A DNA stretch of 64,000 nt from Berberis thunbergii. Taxonomy: Eukaryota; Streptophyta; Magnoliopsida; Ranunculales; Berberidaceae. The translations under genes and the position numbers were made by a program. Numbering within the stretch: the first letter of the stretch is position 1; every line of letters begins with the position of its first letter. Shown here one piece after another: positions 34,926 through 47,560 of the stretch. Under the pieces are notes generated by a model. That model was not told the DNA's origin. It was given only the letters and a program-made list of their open reading frames with translations, and did not search any database. The stretch spans positions 124,001 through 188,000 of the forward strand of contig QNQO01000534.1 of NCBI GenBank assembly GCA_003290165.1. Direction: 5' to 3'.

Positions 34926-36501
34926 ACTCCATCCTTTCTTACCAAACGGATATCCCACAAAAAACACATTTACGGCTTCGACTGGCAAACTTGTCACCTT
35001 TAGCTCGTTGATTATGGGCATAAGCTAAACAACCAACAACTCGCAAGTCACTAAAAAAAGGTGTACAACCAAATAGCATTTCATATGGAGTTTTTTTTAG
35101 GAGAACACTAGATGGAGTTCGATTTATTAGGTGAGCAGCGGCCAAAACACATTCTCCCCAAAAATAGATTGGCAACCCCCCTTGAAACCTCAATGCACGA
35201 GCGACATTGAGAATATGTTTATGTTTCATTTCCACTCTTCCATTTTGTTGAGGGGTACCCACACAAGAGGTTTGAAATAAAATTCCATTAGCCACAAAGT
35301 AATCTTTCATGCAGTTAAACTCTGTTCCATTGTCACTACGTACAATTTTCAACTTTTGAGAGAATTGACGGTCAATCATGGCAATAAAGGACATAAACAT
35401 CTTAAAAACCTCTCTTTTATCAATTAATAAATAAACTCACATGGCACGTGAATAATCGTCTACTAAAGTTAAAAAATAGCGAGCACCACACGAAAAAACT
35501 TCATCATACGGACCCCATAAATCACAATGTATTAACTCAAAAATTTGAGTTGATTCATTGTCACTTAAAGGAAAACGATCTTTAGAATGTTTAGCATTAT
35601 GACACACTTCACATCCTTTATTCAAATGACCCCTAGAATTATTAAAAAGATGAAGCAACTTCACTACTGTCTCAGAAGGATGACCCAATCGACTATGCCA
35701 TAGCTCCAAGGACTTCGAAATATCAACCAAAACCGCTTGCACCTTTAATCCTTGTCGTAGGTATAGTAAAGTCCATCCCGTCTCTCACCCGTGCCAATCA
35801 CCTCCCTCGAATGCAGGTCTTGTATAACACACAAGTTAGAATTAAATTGGACAAAACAATTTAGATCATCGTTTAGTTGTGAAACCGCAATTAAATTGCA
35901 GTTTAACTTAGGAACAAAAAGGACACATTGGAGTATTATTTTGTCCGTGAGTTTCACGACACCCTCCTTAGTAGCAACCACCGTTTGACCATTCGGAAGG
36001 CCCACGGGACATGGCGAAACTACCTTAGTATCCACTAAACAAGATTCATCTCTAGTAACATGATGAGAACATCCAGTATCAATGATCCAAGAATCCATTT
36101 CCAACTTACCATGCAACCTGTTAGGAGTGTGAGGAGTACCAAATGCGGCTACTAACGCCGCCCACTGTTCGGCAGTAAAACCTGGAAGAGGTTGCGCAGC
36201 AGGAGCGGTGTTTGGCTTCCCAAGAGATGCGCTGTGAGTAATGTCTGATACTAATTTGAAGAAGCAATTTGGCTCTGATACCATGAAAGATTTAGGGTAA
36301 TTGTTGTTCCTTCTCATTAACTCAATGAAAAATATTTATACAAGAAGCACAACAGTAGCTTCCCTAATTTCGCATAATACCTAGCAATAGTTTAGGAAAT
36401 ATTAAACTTCTTTGAGGAAGTAGTTTCCTATAACAAAGCAAGTACCCATATATAGTCTATCATAGAATAAAGGAATAAACCACCTAAATAATCTCCTAAC
36501 A
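34926..36501 (-). mobile_element. Decayed Ty1/copia fragment
   Basis: On the minus strand: a 218-bp LTR (36501-36284, TGTTAGGAG...CTTTCA), a Met primer site TGGTATCAGAGCC (36283-36271), then broken frames. These are protease (WIIDTGCSHH, 36317-35745), the GAG-pre-integrase zinc region (LWHSRLGHPS, CEVCHNAKHS, 35742-35437) and integrase (VRSDNGTEF, GTPQQNGRVE, 35400-34939). Gag is deleted between the primer site and protease, and RT, RNase H and the 3' LTR are absent. Confidence 0.85.
36284..36501 (-). repeat. 5' LTR of the decayed copia fragment
   Basis: TG...CA block of 218 bp. The Met primer site abuts it at 36283. Its class is like the LTR at 57277-57501, and the adjacent protease regions of the two fragments are also alike (CPVGLPNGQ and CPVGLPDGS). 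Confidence 0.8.
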
Positions 36502-36958
36502 GTACCATATTTACCCCATGGACTTGCTTTTCCAAAGATATGTCTTGGATGCTTAGTTTTTCCTTCAACGGGCCTAAATCACTAAATTATTTGAACAATA
36601 CAAGTTTACTATAAGATAAAACAAAGAAAACAGACATTGAAATTGGAACTAGAGTTACTTGAAGTAGCATTCCATCTAACAAAAAGAAGAGAGAAAACCT
36701 GATGAAAATCAAATTAGAACACTTCAATGGAGGGTAAAGACTTTTAAGTTCATCGTCTCTTCCATGAAGTTGCTAAATCTTTTTACCGTATAAGATCGTT
36801 AAAAAAAGGGTAAAAAACGGAGAGCTCCTGGCGAAGATCGAATTTAATACAAAATTGGCTGGCATTTGGCAAGTGGTGACGTTGCTTGCAAAGAAAACAT
36901 TATTTATTGAACATGTAAGAATAATTAAATGGCCAAATGGGGGTTCAGAATAATTAAA

Positions 36959-37159
36959 GAGCAGTTCTACGCGTCGAGGAAACGAGCGAGGAAATGGGCG
37001 AGGGAAATGAGGTGGCGGAGTGAGAGCCGTTCATCTCGCTCGGGATGTGCGCGCAAAAAGTCAACGCACGTATCTCGAGTGAGATGAACGGCTCTCACCC
37101 CGCCACCTCACTTCCCTCGCCCATTACCTCGCCCAATTCCTCGACATTTAGAATTTCTG
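36959..37159. mobile_element. Foldback MITE 2 (MULE-like, 9-bp TSD)
   Basis: A 201-bp palindrome whose arms pair over about 85 bp (gtggcggagtgagagccgttcatctc with its reverse complement). It is flanked by ataattaaa (36950-36958 and 37160-37168). It shares gtcgagg-type inner ends and an aattcta-like terminus with MITE 1. Confidence 0.85.
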
Positions 37160-37843
37160 ATAATTAAATGGTCAATTGGGGATTCAACGAGATCAACGTT
37201 TACTAAGAAAGAACGCGAGTTTCAGATTTCGAGGAAACAGACAACATGCTCCACGTAACCTTTTGAATTTATACGAGTTTCCAACTTTGAGCCACAAAAT
37301 TTCATACTGACAAATTGAATCCAATAAAAGGAAAAGTAGTAACAAACATGAATAAAATCTGTACTTGAGAATTGTATGAAGTTCCTTCGCTTGAGATATT
37401 ATGAGAATTGGTTTCTGCACAAAGCTCTTTGGCAGTAATAATTTCAAGAACCTACAATACAGATATTAGTAAAAATAAGTATACAACGAGTTGTGAACCT
37501 TGGCCCAATAGTTAAATATGTTATTACAAGTTGGCATGACGAAAAAATTGCATTACGTAGCATCATATAAACTGCTCTACAGCATGACCAGCTACTGCAA
37601 TTTTGAAGGAAGGGAAAACATAAAAAATGGTAGAAGTGATGGCGCCATATTATACACACAAGGTGGATCTCGAGTAGACGAATTTCACTATGTACAGAAA
37701 CCTCGAACACCTGAAACCGCCTCTGCCCATCATTTACACACGATCTCCCTTTCTTGCTGCCATCTCAACGGCCTTCATCTGACATGAAGCAAAGGCCAAA
37801 ATTTCCAGTTCTCATCTCAACAGTGTATTCAGACAGAACCATC

Positions 37844-38680
37844 TCACCTCCTCCTGCCATAATAGAAACCACCACCACCTTGAATATAGCCATGCTGCTG
37901 CCGGTGACGTGCTCCAGTAGATCTTCCACCTGTTCCATCCCATGTACTGCCGCGGCCAGTCGGTCTTCCCCCAGTTTGTATCCAGTTTGACAATTGTGTC
38001 CCCACTCCATTTAGCTCCTCCTCTTCCCTGTCATTGTATTCTAAGATCAGCCGCTTGATGTTCTGCTTCTCTTCCAACTCAGCAGCCTCTTTCTGCTTTG
38101 TGCTCTGCACCAGTGAGGAATCTCTGGGAATAAACATCTGTTTTGTCTGCTGCTTGTTACCTCGCTTTACAAGCACCTTGACGCACACTTCCTTGTTCCC
38201 TTCGCCTCCATCTTCATCCAATGTTTCATCTCCACTTTCGCCTTCGCCCTTTACATGATGATCCTTTGTTGGACCTTCAAACACATTCATTGGTATCATC
38301 ATATTTAATGACGGTCTTGCCCGTAATTCCAGCTTCCTTGAATCCAAGCTTTCTTGCATTAGAGCCCTCAACTCCTTGTCAAACTCTGCTTCTTCCTGAG
38401 GGTCCACTTCTACTACCTTCTGTCTAACTTGAACTTCATCATCTTCGTCAGAAGCAGCATGTCCGCCACCATCTTCATCATCAGCATCGCTCTCGCATTC
38501 GTCATCCTGGTTCTCAGATTTGTCCTCGTAAATGTCTTCCTCATCTTCATGTCCCTCCATATTGGTACTGCCACTTCCTGAATCACTCTCGCTGTCTCCT
38601 GCATCGTCATGTCCTCTGCCATTTTCTTCAATTCCATTTGCTTGGACTCGTCCATTTGATGAAACACTGGAGGTCATTCG
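37844..38680 (-). pseudogene. UPF2: UPF2 last coding exon, 3' part (UPF1-binding region)
   Basis: After the copia element the frame continues to the stop at 37844. It has an acidic Asp/Glu/Ser stretch, then VRQKVVEVD, RPSLNMMIPMNVFEG, VKVLVKRGNKQQTKQMFIP and QNIKRLILEYNDREEEE, the conserved UPF1-contact tail. It ends in a Gly/Arg-rich tail (GGGGFYYGRRR). It lies downstream of the copia 3' LTR, so it is separated from the promoter. The segment 38676-38680 (attcg) is the target duplication. Confidence 0.9.
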
Positions 38681-39136
38681 TGTTGTATTAAATTATACGC
38701 TTAAGACTCTAGTTGATTCAATGGAAATAAGAAGAACAGAAACATACCGGATCGATCCATAGCGATTTCCCCGTTGATTGTGATGAGTTTGGATTGTTTG
38801 GATCTTCCGATTGATTCAAGCGTTTTCCCTTAGATCTCTGTTGAGAGGATACAGAAAATAATTCCAAAGTTTTGTTCTTTCTACGCATACGCTCAATCGG
38901 GGACCCATCCCAATTTATAATGCCCATAAGTCACAACCCTTCAATTTACGGGCTGTGAATTTCCAATTCTGCCCCTCATTGAATTAGAAATTACATCCTT
39001 ATTTACACCATGTTATTTATTAATACCTTATAGTCCAATACCCCTATTAGATCACATATTTAAATGGACTACACTTTAAGATAGCAATACACGTTATATT
39101 ACATATGTGTGCCCACATTATTGGATTTGTCCAACA
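38681..39136 (-). repeat. Copia 3' LTR
   Basis: 456 bp; minus-strand ends TGTTGGACAAATCC...ACAACA. The polypurine tract AAGTGGGAGAT lies just inside at 39147-39137. In UPF2 orientation its polyadenylation signals would come after the element; the first LTR met by the gene is the one at 44945. Confidence 0.95.
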
Positions 39137-39530
39137 ATCTCCCACTTGGGCCACATATGTTACTGTTAATGTGTATAACCTTTTGAGCTCAAAACTTGCT
39201 ATCACAAGTAAAGGTATTTCGAAACAATCTCGTCCATTGACTATATTGATATAGGATTAAAGCGATTTGCGTCACAAGTAGCGTAACGAAATCCATCAAT
39301 AGTCACATATACCAATATAATCAAATGACATAGATCAAACATGGATGTAGAGCATGGAAATTACATGTGATGTGATCCAAACATGTCTATTTCCAACCGG
39401 TCCAACTTTAATCTTTAATGAGATCAAACATATAATAAACAGACAATTGACTGAAGACTTTATTTCTGCAGAAAATACTAAATTACACCAATGTGTCCAA
39501 AAAATTCATCATAGAACAACAAAACTCCCA

Positions 39531-42500
39531 CTAAACCATGATATCCTCATGTGACATAACACCTATATGAGCGGTGTGCTCATGAAAGACCTTGGGTGGT
39601 AATCCCTTAGTAAGCGGATCCGCAATCATGGAGTGTGTCCCAATATGCTCTATGAAAATCTGTTTATTCTCTACTCTCTCCTTCACAACCAGGAACTTTA
39701 TGTCAATATGATTTGACCTAGACGAGCTCCTGTTGTTGTTGGCATATAAAACTGCTGACTTATTGTCACAATATAACTTTAGTGGTCTTTCTATGTCATT
39801 CAAAATGCGCAGCCCAGTGACAAAATAACGCAGCCATAATCCGTGGTTGGAGGCCTCAAAACACGCCACATATTCTGCTTCCATGGTGGAAGAAGCTATG
39901 AGTGTCTGTTTAGCACTTCTCCAAGAAATAGCTCCTCCAGCTAACAGATAAATGTAGCCTGATGTAGATTTTCTACTATCTTGGCATCCAGCAAAATCAG
40001 AATCAGCATACCCTATGATCTCCAACTGATCTGATCTCTTGTATGTGAGCATGTAATCCTTAGTTCTCTGTAAATATCTCATAACCCGTTTAGCTGCTTT
40101 CCAGTGACTCATCCCAGGGTTATCCAAATATCTGCCAAGCATTCCAACAATGAATGCTATGTCTGGACGTGTACATACTTGAGCATACATAAGACTCCCA
40201 ACAGCGGATGCATAGGGGATCTTTTGCATCTCTACAACTTCAAGTTTAGTCTTAGGACACTGTTTAAGACTGAATTTATCTCCTTTAGATATAGGGGTAT
40301 CTCCTGGTTTACAATCTTGCATGCCAAACCTTTTAAGCACTTTTTCTATATAGCCCTTTTGTGATAATCCAAGAATACCCCGAAAACGATCCCGGTATAT
40401 CTGAATCCCTAAGACAAAAGAAGCTTCACCAAGATCTTTCATTTCAAATTTCTTTGATAGAAATCTCTTGGTTTCGTGCAACATGTCTATATTATTAGTG
40501 GCAAGCAATATGTCATCAACATACAAAACCAAGAAGATATGCTTACTCCCACTGAACTTATGATACACACAGTTATCAATAACATTTGTCTTAAAACCAA
40601 ACGAGACAATTACTTGATGAAATTTGTAGTACCATTGACGGGAAGCTTGCTTGAGCCCATAGATGGATTTCTTTAGTCTGCAAACCATATTCTTTGGGTC
40701 TCCAGACACAAAGTTTTCTGGTTGCACCATATAAATTGTTTCATCAATGTCGCCATTGAGAAATGCTGTTTTAACATCCATCTGATGCAACTCAAAGTCA
40801 AAATGTGCAACAAGAGCCATGATTGTCCTAAATGAGTCTTTCTTTGACACTGGAGAGAAAGTCTCTTTATAGTCGATGCCTTCCTTTTGAGTGAAGCCTT
40901 TAGCTACAAGACGAGCTTTATACCTTTCCACATTACCTTTTGAGTCCTTCTTGGTTTTGAATATCCATTTACAACCAATAGGCTTTGTATTTTCAGGTAA
41001 TGGGACAAGATCCCAAACTTGATTGTCTTGCATAGACTTGTACTCCTCATTCATAGCATCTATCCACTTTTGAGAGTTAGAATCCTGCATGGCTTGATGG
41101 AAGTTGATTGGATCATTTTCCACCAATCCATCATTTTCCTCATGTTCTTCGAGAAATACCATATAATCATCCGGAATTGCTCTTCTCTTTTCTCTCGTGG
41201 ATCTCCTTAATGGCATTTGATCTTGAGGTTGTTGAGTTTGTTCTTCTGGAATATTTAATTCAATTGGAGCAGGGAGTAGTTCAACATTGTCCTGTTGAGG
41301 TTCCAGATCTGCTTCTTGATCAATGACAGGTAGTGGAACATGTACATTGTCAACAACAGTAGTAGGAGTCGAAATTGATTCCTCCTCAAAGACAATGTCT
41401 CGTACCTGATTTCTCCCCCCAAACTCGACATCCTCAAAAAATGTTGCTGTCCCCGTTTCAAAAATGGACTTAATAGTGGGATTATAGAACTTGTAGCCCC
41501 TAGATCGCTCAGAGTAGCCAATGAAGTAGCTGCTCACTGTTTTGGAGTCCAATTTCTTTTCATTCGGCCGATAAGGCCTTGCTTCAGCTGGACATCCCCA
41601 AATGTGAAAATGCTTTAGACTAGGTTTTCTACCTGTCCAAAGTTCATAAGGTGTTTTGGCAGCCGCTTTAGTTGGTACTCTATTAAGGATGTAAGCTGCA
41701 GTCTTTAGTGCTTCTCCCCAGAGTGATTCAGGTAATGTAGAATGACTGATCATACTCCTTACCATGTCCTTAAGAGTTCGGTTTCGTCTTTCAGCTACAC
41801 CATTCATGCTAGGTGATCCCGGCATGGTGTACTGTGGGACGATTCCACATTCCTCTAGGAATTTAGCAAATGGTCCTGGACGTTGTTCATCGGAACCGTC
41901 ATATCTGCCGTAATACTCACCACCACGGTCAGACCTGACACTTTTAATTCGTTTGTTGAGTTGGTTCTCAACCTCAGCTTTGAAAGCTTTGAACATATCC
42001 AGTGACTCAGATTTCTCATAAATGAGATATAGGTACCCATAGCGTGAGTAATCGTCTATGAATGATATAAAATATTGTTGACCATTCCAAGAAGCCGAAG
42101 GGAATGGTCCACAAATATCTGTGTGGATCAATTCTAAAACGTCTGAAGTTCTGTTTGCACCTAATCTCTTTTGTTTGGTCTGTTTTCCCTTGATGCACTC
42201 AATACAGACATCAAAGTCTGAAAAATCAAGAGAATCTATTATGCCATCTGACACAAGTCTCTCCATTCTCGTTTTCGAGATATGTCCTAAACGTTTGTGC
42301 CATAGTTTTGATGAATTTCCTTCATTTAGCTTACGCTTAGTACCACGTGATTCCACATGCAAGGTTACATTATATGAGACAATAGTATCAAGAAGATATA
42401 GGTTATCAAATGTGCTTAATGAACCAGTACCAATAATATTGGAATTTAATGAAAGACTAAATTGATTATTTCCAAATGAACAACAATATCCAAATTTGTC

Positions 42501-43586
42501 CAACAAGGAAATAGAAACCAAATTCCGTCTAAATGATGGTACTACAAAAGTGTCTTTCAGTTCCAAATAACAACCAGTCCCTAAGAGTAACCTAAAGTTT
42601 CCTATTGCTTCCACTTCTACCGATTTTCCATCGCCCACGAAGATGCGTCTTTCAGCATCACTTGGCTTTCGGTAGCTCAGACAACCCTGCATAGAAACAC
42701 TTATGTGAGTAGTAGCACCAGAATCTAACCACCAAGTGTTTCGAGGTACTGAAGCTAAGTTAACCTCAGAACAGACCAAAGCAAGAAACATACCCTTTTT
42801 AGCACGCCAAGCGTGATACTTGGTACATTCCTTCTTTACATGTCCAGGTTTCTTACAAAAGAAACAACCCTCATTTCCTTTCTGTTTCTTTTGTGCTGGA
42901 CCCTTAGCAGCTTCATAATCCTTCTTTCGTTTTGTGCCCTTATCTTTAGAGGTGCTTGCAAAATGAACACTTTCTGTTCTGTCTTGCTTCAGCCTGTCTT
43001 CCTCTTGTACACAGTAAGAAATGAGCTCATTAAGAGTCCATTTCTCCTTCTGACAGTTGTAACTGACCTTAAACTGACTGTACTGTGGAGGAAGTGATAT
43101 TAAAACTAAATGCACGAGTAAGTCCTCAGACAACTCAAGCTTCAGTGCTTTAAGTTTTGAAGCAAGATGAGACATCTCCATGATGTACTCTCTAATGTTT
43201 CCTTTGCCTTTATACTTTAATGAAATCAAGCTAGCTAAAAGTGTGCTTGTTTCAGCCTTATCGTTTTTAGCAAAACGCTTTTCAAGTTCAGTAAGGAACT
43301 CACTGGCATTGGTCACCCCTGCGGATATTGCACCCCTAAAGGCTTCTGGAATACCTCGCTTTATGAGCATGAGACTCATGCGATTGGAGCGTTCCCACTT
43401 CTCGAAGTATTTCCTGGCATCAGGAGTACTTACATCTGTAAGAGGAGCGGGTTGCTCAATCCTTAAGGCAAGATCCAGATCCATACATCCAAGAACGATT
43501 AACACGTTCTCTTTCCAGTCCTTGAAGTTTGTCCCATTAAGCATGGGAATATTATTTACACCAGCAGATATACTAGTAGCAGACAT
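39531..43586 (-). CDS. gag-pol: Copia Gag-Pol polyprotein, intact
   Basis: 1351 codons, no internal stop. In order: Gag/UBN2-type capsid (about 15-205), zinc knuckle C-X2-C-X4-H-X4-C (241-254), aspartic protease with DSGATTH (288-294), GAG-pre-integrase ([10 protein letters not shown]), integrase core ([13 protein letters not shown] start, VRSDRGGEY), reverse transcriptase ([17 protein letters not shown]) and RNase H ([23 protein letters not shown]). It makes element RNA particles, copies the RNA into DNA and integrates it. All key acidic motifs are present, so the element may be autonomous. The start at 43586 is the first ATG giving an intact Gag. Confidence 0.95.
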   Translation of the reverse strand: MSATSISAGVNNIPMLNGTNFKDWKENVLIVLGCMDLDLALRIEQPAPLTDVSTPDARKYFEKWERSNRMSLMLIKRGIPEAFRGAISAGVTNASEFLTELEKRFAKNDKAETSTLLASLISLKYKGKGNIREYIMEMSHLASKLKALKLELSEDLLVHLVLISLPPQYSQFKVSYNCQKEKWTLNELISYCVQEEDRLKQDRTESVHFASTSKDKGTKRKKDYEAAKGPAQKKQKGNEGCFFCKKPGHVKKECTKYHAWRAKKGMFLALVCSEVNLASVPRNTWWLDSGATTHISVSMQGCLSYRKPSDAERRIFVGDGKSVEVEAIGNFRLLLGTGCYLELKDTFVVPSFRRNLVSISLLDKFGYCCSFGNNQFSLSLNSNIIGTGSLSTFDNLYLLDTIVSYNVTLHVESRGTKRKLNEGNSSKLWHKRLGHISKTRMERLVSDGIIDSLDFSDFDVCIECIKGKQTKQKRLGANRTSDVLELIHTDICGPFPSASWNGQQYFISFIDDYSRYGYLYLIYEKSESLDMFKAFKAEVENQLNKRIKSVRSDRGGEYYGRYDGSDEQRPGPFAKFLEECGIVPQYTMPGSPSMNGVAERRNRTLKDMVRSMISHSTLPESLWGEALKTAAYILNRVPTKAAAKTPYELWTGRKPSLKHFHIWGCPAEARPYRPNEKKLDSKTVSSYFIGYSERSRGYKFYNPTIKSIFETGTATFFEDVEFGGRNQVRDIVFEEESISTPTTVVDNVHVPLPVIDQEADLEPQQDNVELLPAPIELNIPEEQTQQPQDQMPLRRSTREKRRAIPDDYMVFLEEHEENDGLVENDPINFHQAMQDSNSQKWIDAMNEEYKSMQDNQVWDLVPLPENTKPIGCKWIFKTKKDSKGNVERYKARLVAKGFTQKEGIDYKETFSPVSKKDSFRTIMALVAHFDFELHQMDVKTAFLNGDIDETIYMVQPENFVSGDPKNMVCRLKKSIYGLKQASRQWYYKFHQVIVSFGFKTNVIDNCVYHKFSGSKHIFLVLYVDDILLATNNIDMLHETKRFLSKKFEMKDLGEASFVLGIQIYRDRFRGILGLSQKGYIEKVLKRFGMQDCKPGDTPISKGDKFSLKQCPKTKLEVVEMQKIPYASAVGSLMYAQVCTRPDIAFIVGMLGRYLDNPGMSHWKAAKRVMRYLQRTKDYMLTYKRSDQLEIIGYADSDFAGCQDSRKSTSGYIYLLAGGAISWRSAKQTLIASSTMEAEYVACFEASNHGLWLRYFVTGLRILNDIERPLKLYCDNKSAVLYANNNRSSSRSNHIDIKFLVVKERVENKQIFIEHIGTHSMIADPLTKGLPPKVFHEHTAHIGVMSHEDIMV

Positions 43587-44930
43587 ATTAGCTGTACAGA
43601 GAATAAATTACATAAATAACATATTCACGTCATTATTCAATTGCATAAACTTTTAAATTCATACAATAGGTAAATAAAAAAACCCACATTAAGATACCTA
43701 ACACAGGATTGTTATTTAGTCTTTGGACAGAAATATCAATCTGTAAGTGGTACTCTTCGTACAAAATGAAACCGGCCTAATATTATGCCTTTCTTTGGAC
43801 TGACATAATAAAAGCATGGTAAAGTAAACTTTATCACATATTTAAGACTAGGGACTATCCGGTCAAAACAATCTTCCTTTGGGCCGATTGTTTCACATGG
43901 AAGTAGCATGCTCACTTATTTAAAATCAACCAATATTTTCTAATAGTGGTTGCTTTGGCAACATATTAGTTAAATGGTGTAAATTTTAAATAAGGAACAC
44001 AATAGTGATACATGAAACCAAAATTATATTCTATGTATAAATAAAATATAGCCATTAATACAATTAAAACATGGGTCTAAATAAAATATAGCCACATTAC
44101 ATAGGTCCCAACACTTTAAAACAATATTACCAACAGCAACAGGCCCAATAGTCAAAGTAAAATGTACTAACAGGCTCAATTATTAATAACAGCAACAGGC
44201 CCAATAGGTGAACAGTCACAAGGCCCGTGAACAGTCACTATACAAGCCCAACATTCGCCAGGCCCAACAGTGAATAGTTGCGGTCAATGGTGAACAGTCG
44301 CGGTCAATGTGAACAGTAACGGTCAATGTGAACATTAATTTTTAAAAAAAATTGCATAATCGTAGATACTGTTCACTGTAACAGTGAAATCGTTTTTCAC
44401 TATTCACTGTTCGCCGTTTACTATTCACTGTAACACGTATCACTGTTCACCGTAACGTTGTCACTGTTCACGAAATAGCAAACCCTGTTCACGAAATCGT
44501 AAACACTGTTCACTGTAACAGTAAAACCGGATTTTTTTTTTTTTTTTTTTAATACATCTATTTTACCTTGATCCAAATTGTAATCTATTTCAATAGGAAA
44601 TACAATTACACTCACAATGAAACAGTGAATACAATTGTCATGAATACATATCACTGTAGGTCCAGATCATGCTATATCAATCACTGTATTAATACATAAT
44701 CCAAAATCACTGTATTCATGCTATTCATATGAATCTATAATCATGTCTTTATAATCATGTCCAAATACATAAACTATATGAATCTATAATCATAAATAAC
44801 ATATAGTATTCAATTGCCTTGATATTATATGAATGTATATATATCACTGTATGAATCTATATATCACTGTATGAAACAAATAATCACTGTATGTTTTCCT
44901 TTATAATTTCACATGGAATCAACAAGAGTT
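43587..44930 (-). promoter_or_regulatory. Copia 5' leader with repeated GAACAGT / ACTGTTCAC motifs
   Basis: A 1.34-kb untranslated leader separates the primer site from the gag start. At 44200-44520 the short motifs gaacagtcac and cactgttcac recur many times on both strands, so the RNA could form multiple hairpins. At 44520-44900 tatatcactgtatgaat-type repeats follow. The role is unknown; packaging or translation control is a guess. Confidence 0.55.
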
Positions 44931-44942
44931 GCTCTGATACCA
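44931..44942 (-). other. Copia primer-binding site (Met-tRNA)
   Basis: The minus strand reads TGGTATCAGAGC, 2 nt inside the 5' LTR. Confidence 0.92.
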
Positions 44943-44944
44943 AT

Positions 44945-45400
44945 TGTTGTATTAAATCATACGCTTAAGACTCTAGTTGATTCAATGGAAATAAGAAGAA
45001 CAGAAACATACCGGATCGATCCATAGCGATTTCCCCGTTGATTGTGATGAGTTTGGATTGTTTGGATCTTCCGATTGATTCAAGCGTTTTCCCTTAGATC
45101 TCTGTTGAGAGGATACAGAAAATAATTCCAAAGTTTTGTTCTTTCTACGCATACGCTCAATCGGGGACCCATCCCAATTTATAATGCCCATAAGTCACAA
45201 CCCTTCAATTTACGGGCTGTGAATTTCCAATTCTGCCCCTCATTGAATTAGAAATTACATCCTTATTTACACCATGTTATTTATTAATACCTTATAGTCC
45301 AATACCCCTATTAGATCACATATTTAAATGGACTACACTTTAAGATAGCAATACACGTTATATTACATATGTGTGCCCACATTATTGGATTTGTCCAACA
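44945..45400 (-). repeat. Copia 5' LTR
   Basis: 456 bp, identical to 38681-39136 except one base. It should hold the element promoter and a polyadenylation site. UPF2 transcripts entering from 45401 would meet this LTR first and probably terminate here (inference). Confidence 0.95.
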
Positions 45401-45564
45401 ATTCGTCCCGGAGGCCTGCAGTTTTCAGTGTCAGAATGCTTCTCGTTATTAGTCTTATCGGTTGAGAAATTGCGATCATGTTCTTCAAGTTCCACAAGTG
45501 CAACATTAACCTCCTCAATGGATGAATATCTAGTCATGTTAGGGCGTAAAACAGCAAACAGATC
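45401..45564 (-). pseudogene. UPF2: UPF2 last coding exon, 5' part
   Basis: It begins after the acceptor TTGCAG (45565-45570) with DLFAVLRPNMTRYSSIEEVN, the end of the third MIF4G domain. It runs into the acidic linker (EKHSDTENCRPPGR), where the copia element starts. With one copy of the attcg duplication removed, the frame continues exactly into 38675. Confidence 0.93.
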
Positions 45565-46073
45565 CTGCAAATATGTCAATAGAAAGATTAACATGCAGGC
45601 TAAAAGGAAACTGCAATCAGAATTATAACAAATTTCAAGCGTCTAATTACATGAACCTTTATATACAAAGCTATCAGGACAGGCATTAAAATGCAAAAAG
45701 GATTTTGTGACAGAGCATAGCCCAACTCCAATATAGGCGAAGTTGATAATTTGTTAAGTAATATTGCAGAGAAGGGGCGACAACTCAGTAATTTGTATTT
45801 TTACTATGTATGCCTTCAACACTACAGTCCATATACCTTTTGTTGGAACATTTGTGGATTTTAAAATTAACAACACTTTCTTTATAAATGAAGTGGGCGG
45901 CTCTTTTGAGTATTTTAAAATTCAGTGGACAGCTCCATGTTTTCATATTGGTTCCGCAAATTCAGCTCCTAGTGGTTGTATTTCATCCTTTTTAATACAT
46001 CTCTAATCAGAGCTTAAGAGAGATATAATAAACAGAGCAGATGAGAGTTGTATTGTCATTTTAAAAAGCCCCC

Positions 46074-46307
46074 ATGAAAGTGGTCTGCCTCGTGTTCTTG
46101 TCTATAATCTATTTGAGCCAGTTTGCCAATGCTGCTGGCAAGACTGTTACCTCAAGGCCCTCTAATGTGAATATTGGAGGTATGATCTCTTTCAACTCTA
46201 CCATTGGAGAGTGGCAAAGATCGCAGTTGAGGCAGCAGTTGCAGATGTGAACGCCCACTCCAGTGTTCTTGGTGGAACCAACTTGACAATCCAGATACTG
46301 GACTCCA
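46074..46307 (+). pseudogene. Glutamate-receptor-like (GLR) 5' gene fragment
   Basis: The ATG at 46074 starts a signal peptide (MKVVCLVFLSIIYLSQFANA) and the beginning of the ligand-binding N-terminal domain (SRPSNVNIGGMISFNSTIG). One base is lost near 46209; the next frame continues VAKIAVEAAVADVNAHSSVLGG and LTIQILDS before homology stops near 46307. Plant GLRs are ~900-residue plasma-membrane cation channels, so this is only the first ~75 residues. It lies in a UPF2 intron on the opposite strand. Confidence 0.75.
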
Positions 46308-46309
46308 AA

Positions 46310-47160
46310 TGTTTCGTTGCAAAAACAGTGTATATGCAACAGAGATTAAGTTCTTGCCAAAACGAAGAACAGTCCTTGGTTTTGCGAAAACAGAGAACAA
46401 CATAAATTACACAAAAAGAGTTTTCGAGAATAGACTAGTCCTCAAGGTTTTCGTTGCCAATAGCTGCAACAGAGCTTACAGTCTCTTCCAGTTCCTCTTA
46501 GAGCTTAGAGCTTATAGAATGAAGAAAACAGAGACATTGCAAAATCGTTTTCTGCTTGAACGAATGAAAAAAAAAACAACAACAGAGAAACACAGAGTCT
46601 TCGTGAGCTTCATCAAAGCTGAAACAGCTCTTCGATGATTGCAAAACAGAGTTTACAAAACAGTTTGCTTCTTGCAAACAGTTCAAACTTCGATTTTCTG
46701 AAACAGTGTGATTGCGAAAAACAGAGGAACAGTCTTTCAAATTAGTCTTGCTTCTTCCAGTTTTGTCAAACTGAGTTCTTGAGCTTATTCGAAATCAGAA
46801 ACAGTGCTTTGATTTTGCAATGAAAAACAGAGTTTTGAACAACAACGTGAAACAGAGTGTTTTTGCAAAACAGAAACTGTTCTTTGCGTTTTTTGCAAAA
46901 CAGTAGTGCATCCAGAACATGTTTTGAAAACAGTGTTTCTGTTTTTGCCGATTTTTTGATTCCGAGCAAATAATGAGAATGAGGGTGAATAGTATACCGT
47001 TCATTTATTGTGCATTCTTGAACGAGACAGAGAAGATTCTGGGCTGTTTTATCCTGGGGACGGCGGGGCTATAACACTGCTAGCACAATCTTGGGCAGAG
47101 CCGCGAAACGTCTTAAAGAGAGCGACCTAGTCCGCGACTCAACACAAGAACAAAATGGTA
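46310..47160. repeat. AAACAG-rich degenerate repeat region in a UPF2 intron
   Basis: Short motifs such as aaaacagag, cttgcaaa and aacagttt recur irregularly from 46310 to 46950, followed by GC-richer sequence (ggggacggcggggc at 47056). Together with the adjoining GLR fragment it may be the body of an unknown element that captured the fragment. No terminal repeats were found. Confidence 0.35.
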
Positions 47161-47560
47161 CATTTTTATCTAACTGTTTATTTGAAGTGTTACAGCTGTT
47201 GAATCTTATACGGAAGTTACACAATCAGGTATGAATTTATTTCATAGATTGAATTTGTGTTTCAAAGAATGTTTGCCTACATTAGAATGTTTATATGCAT
47301 GTGCTATTGTTCGTATGCTCAATAATTCCATGGAATTTATGCTTTATATTTGCATATAGGAATTTGCTTGAGTAGAACATCATATACAATAAACTAGCAA
47401 ACATAGTCAGTATATGAGAAATGTCCTATTGTGACATAATATGTGCTGATCACATAAAGTGCACCAACACCTTTGGTACCCCAGTCCACTCGGTGGCACA
47501 ATTTAGAAACTAGCAAACACTAACGCCAAATAATCTAGTTTGAAGATAGCAAAAACAAAC

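Larger units (their letters stand above)
38681..45400 (-). mobile_element. Young full-length Ty1/copia element inside UPF2
   Basis: A 6720-bp element with two 456-bp LTRs that differ at a single position (38694 t versus 44958 c). It is flanked by the 5-bp duplication attcg (38676-38680 and 45401-45405). It has a Met primer site, a polypurine tract and one intact 1351-codon gag-pol. It lies in the same orientation as UPF2 and splits the last coding exon. The near-identical LTRs and open pol mark it as the youngest insertion in the window and possibly still active. Confidence 0.97.

Noticed and set aside
38718..38927. 69-codon ORF repeated identically at 44982-45191
   Set aside because: It appears twice only because it lies in the two copia LTRs.
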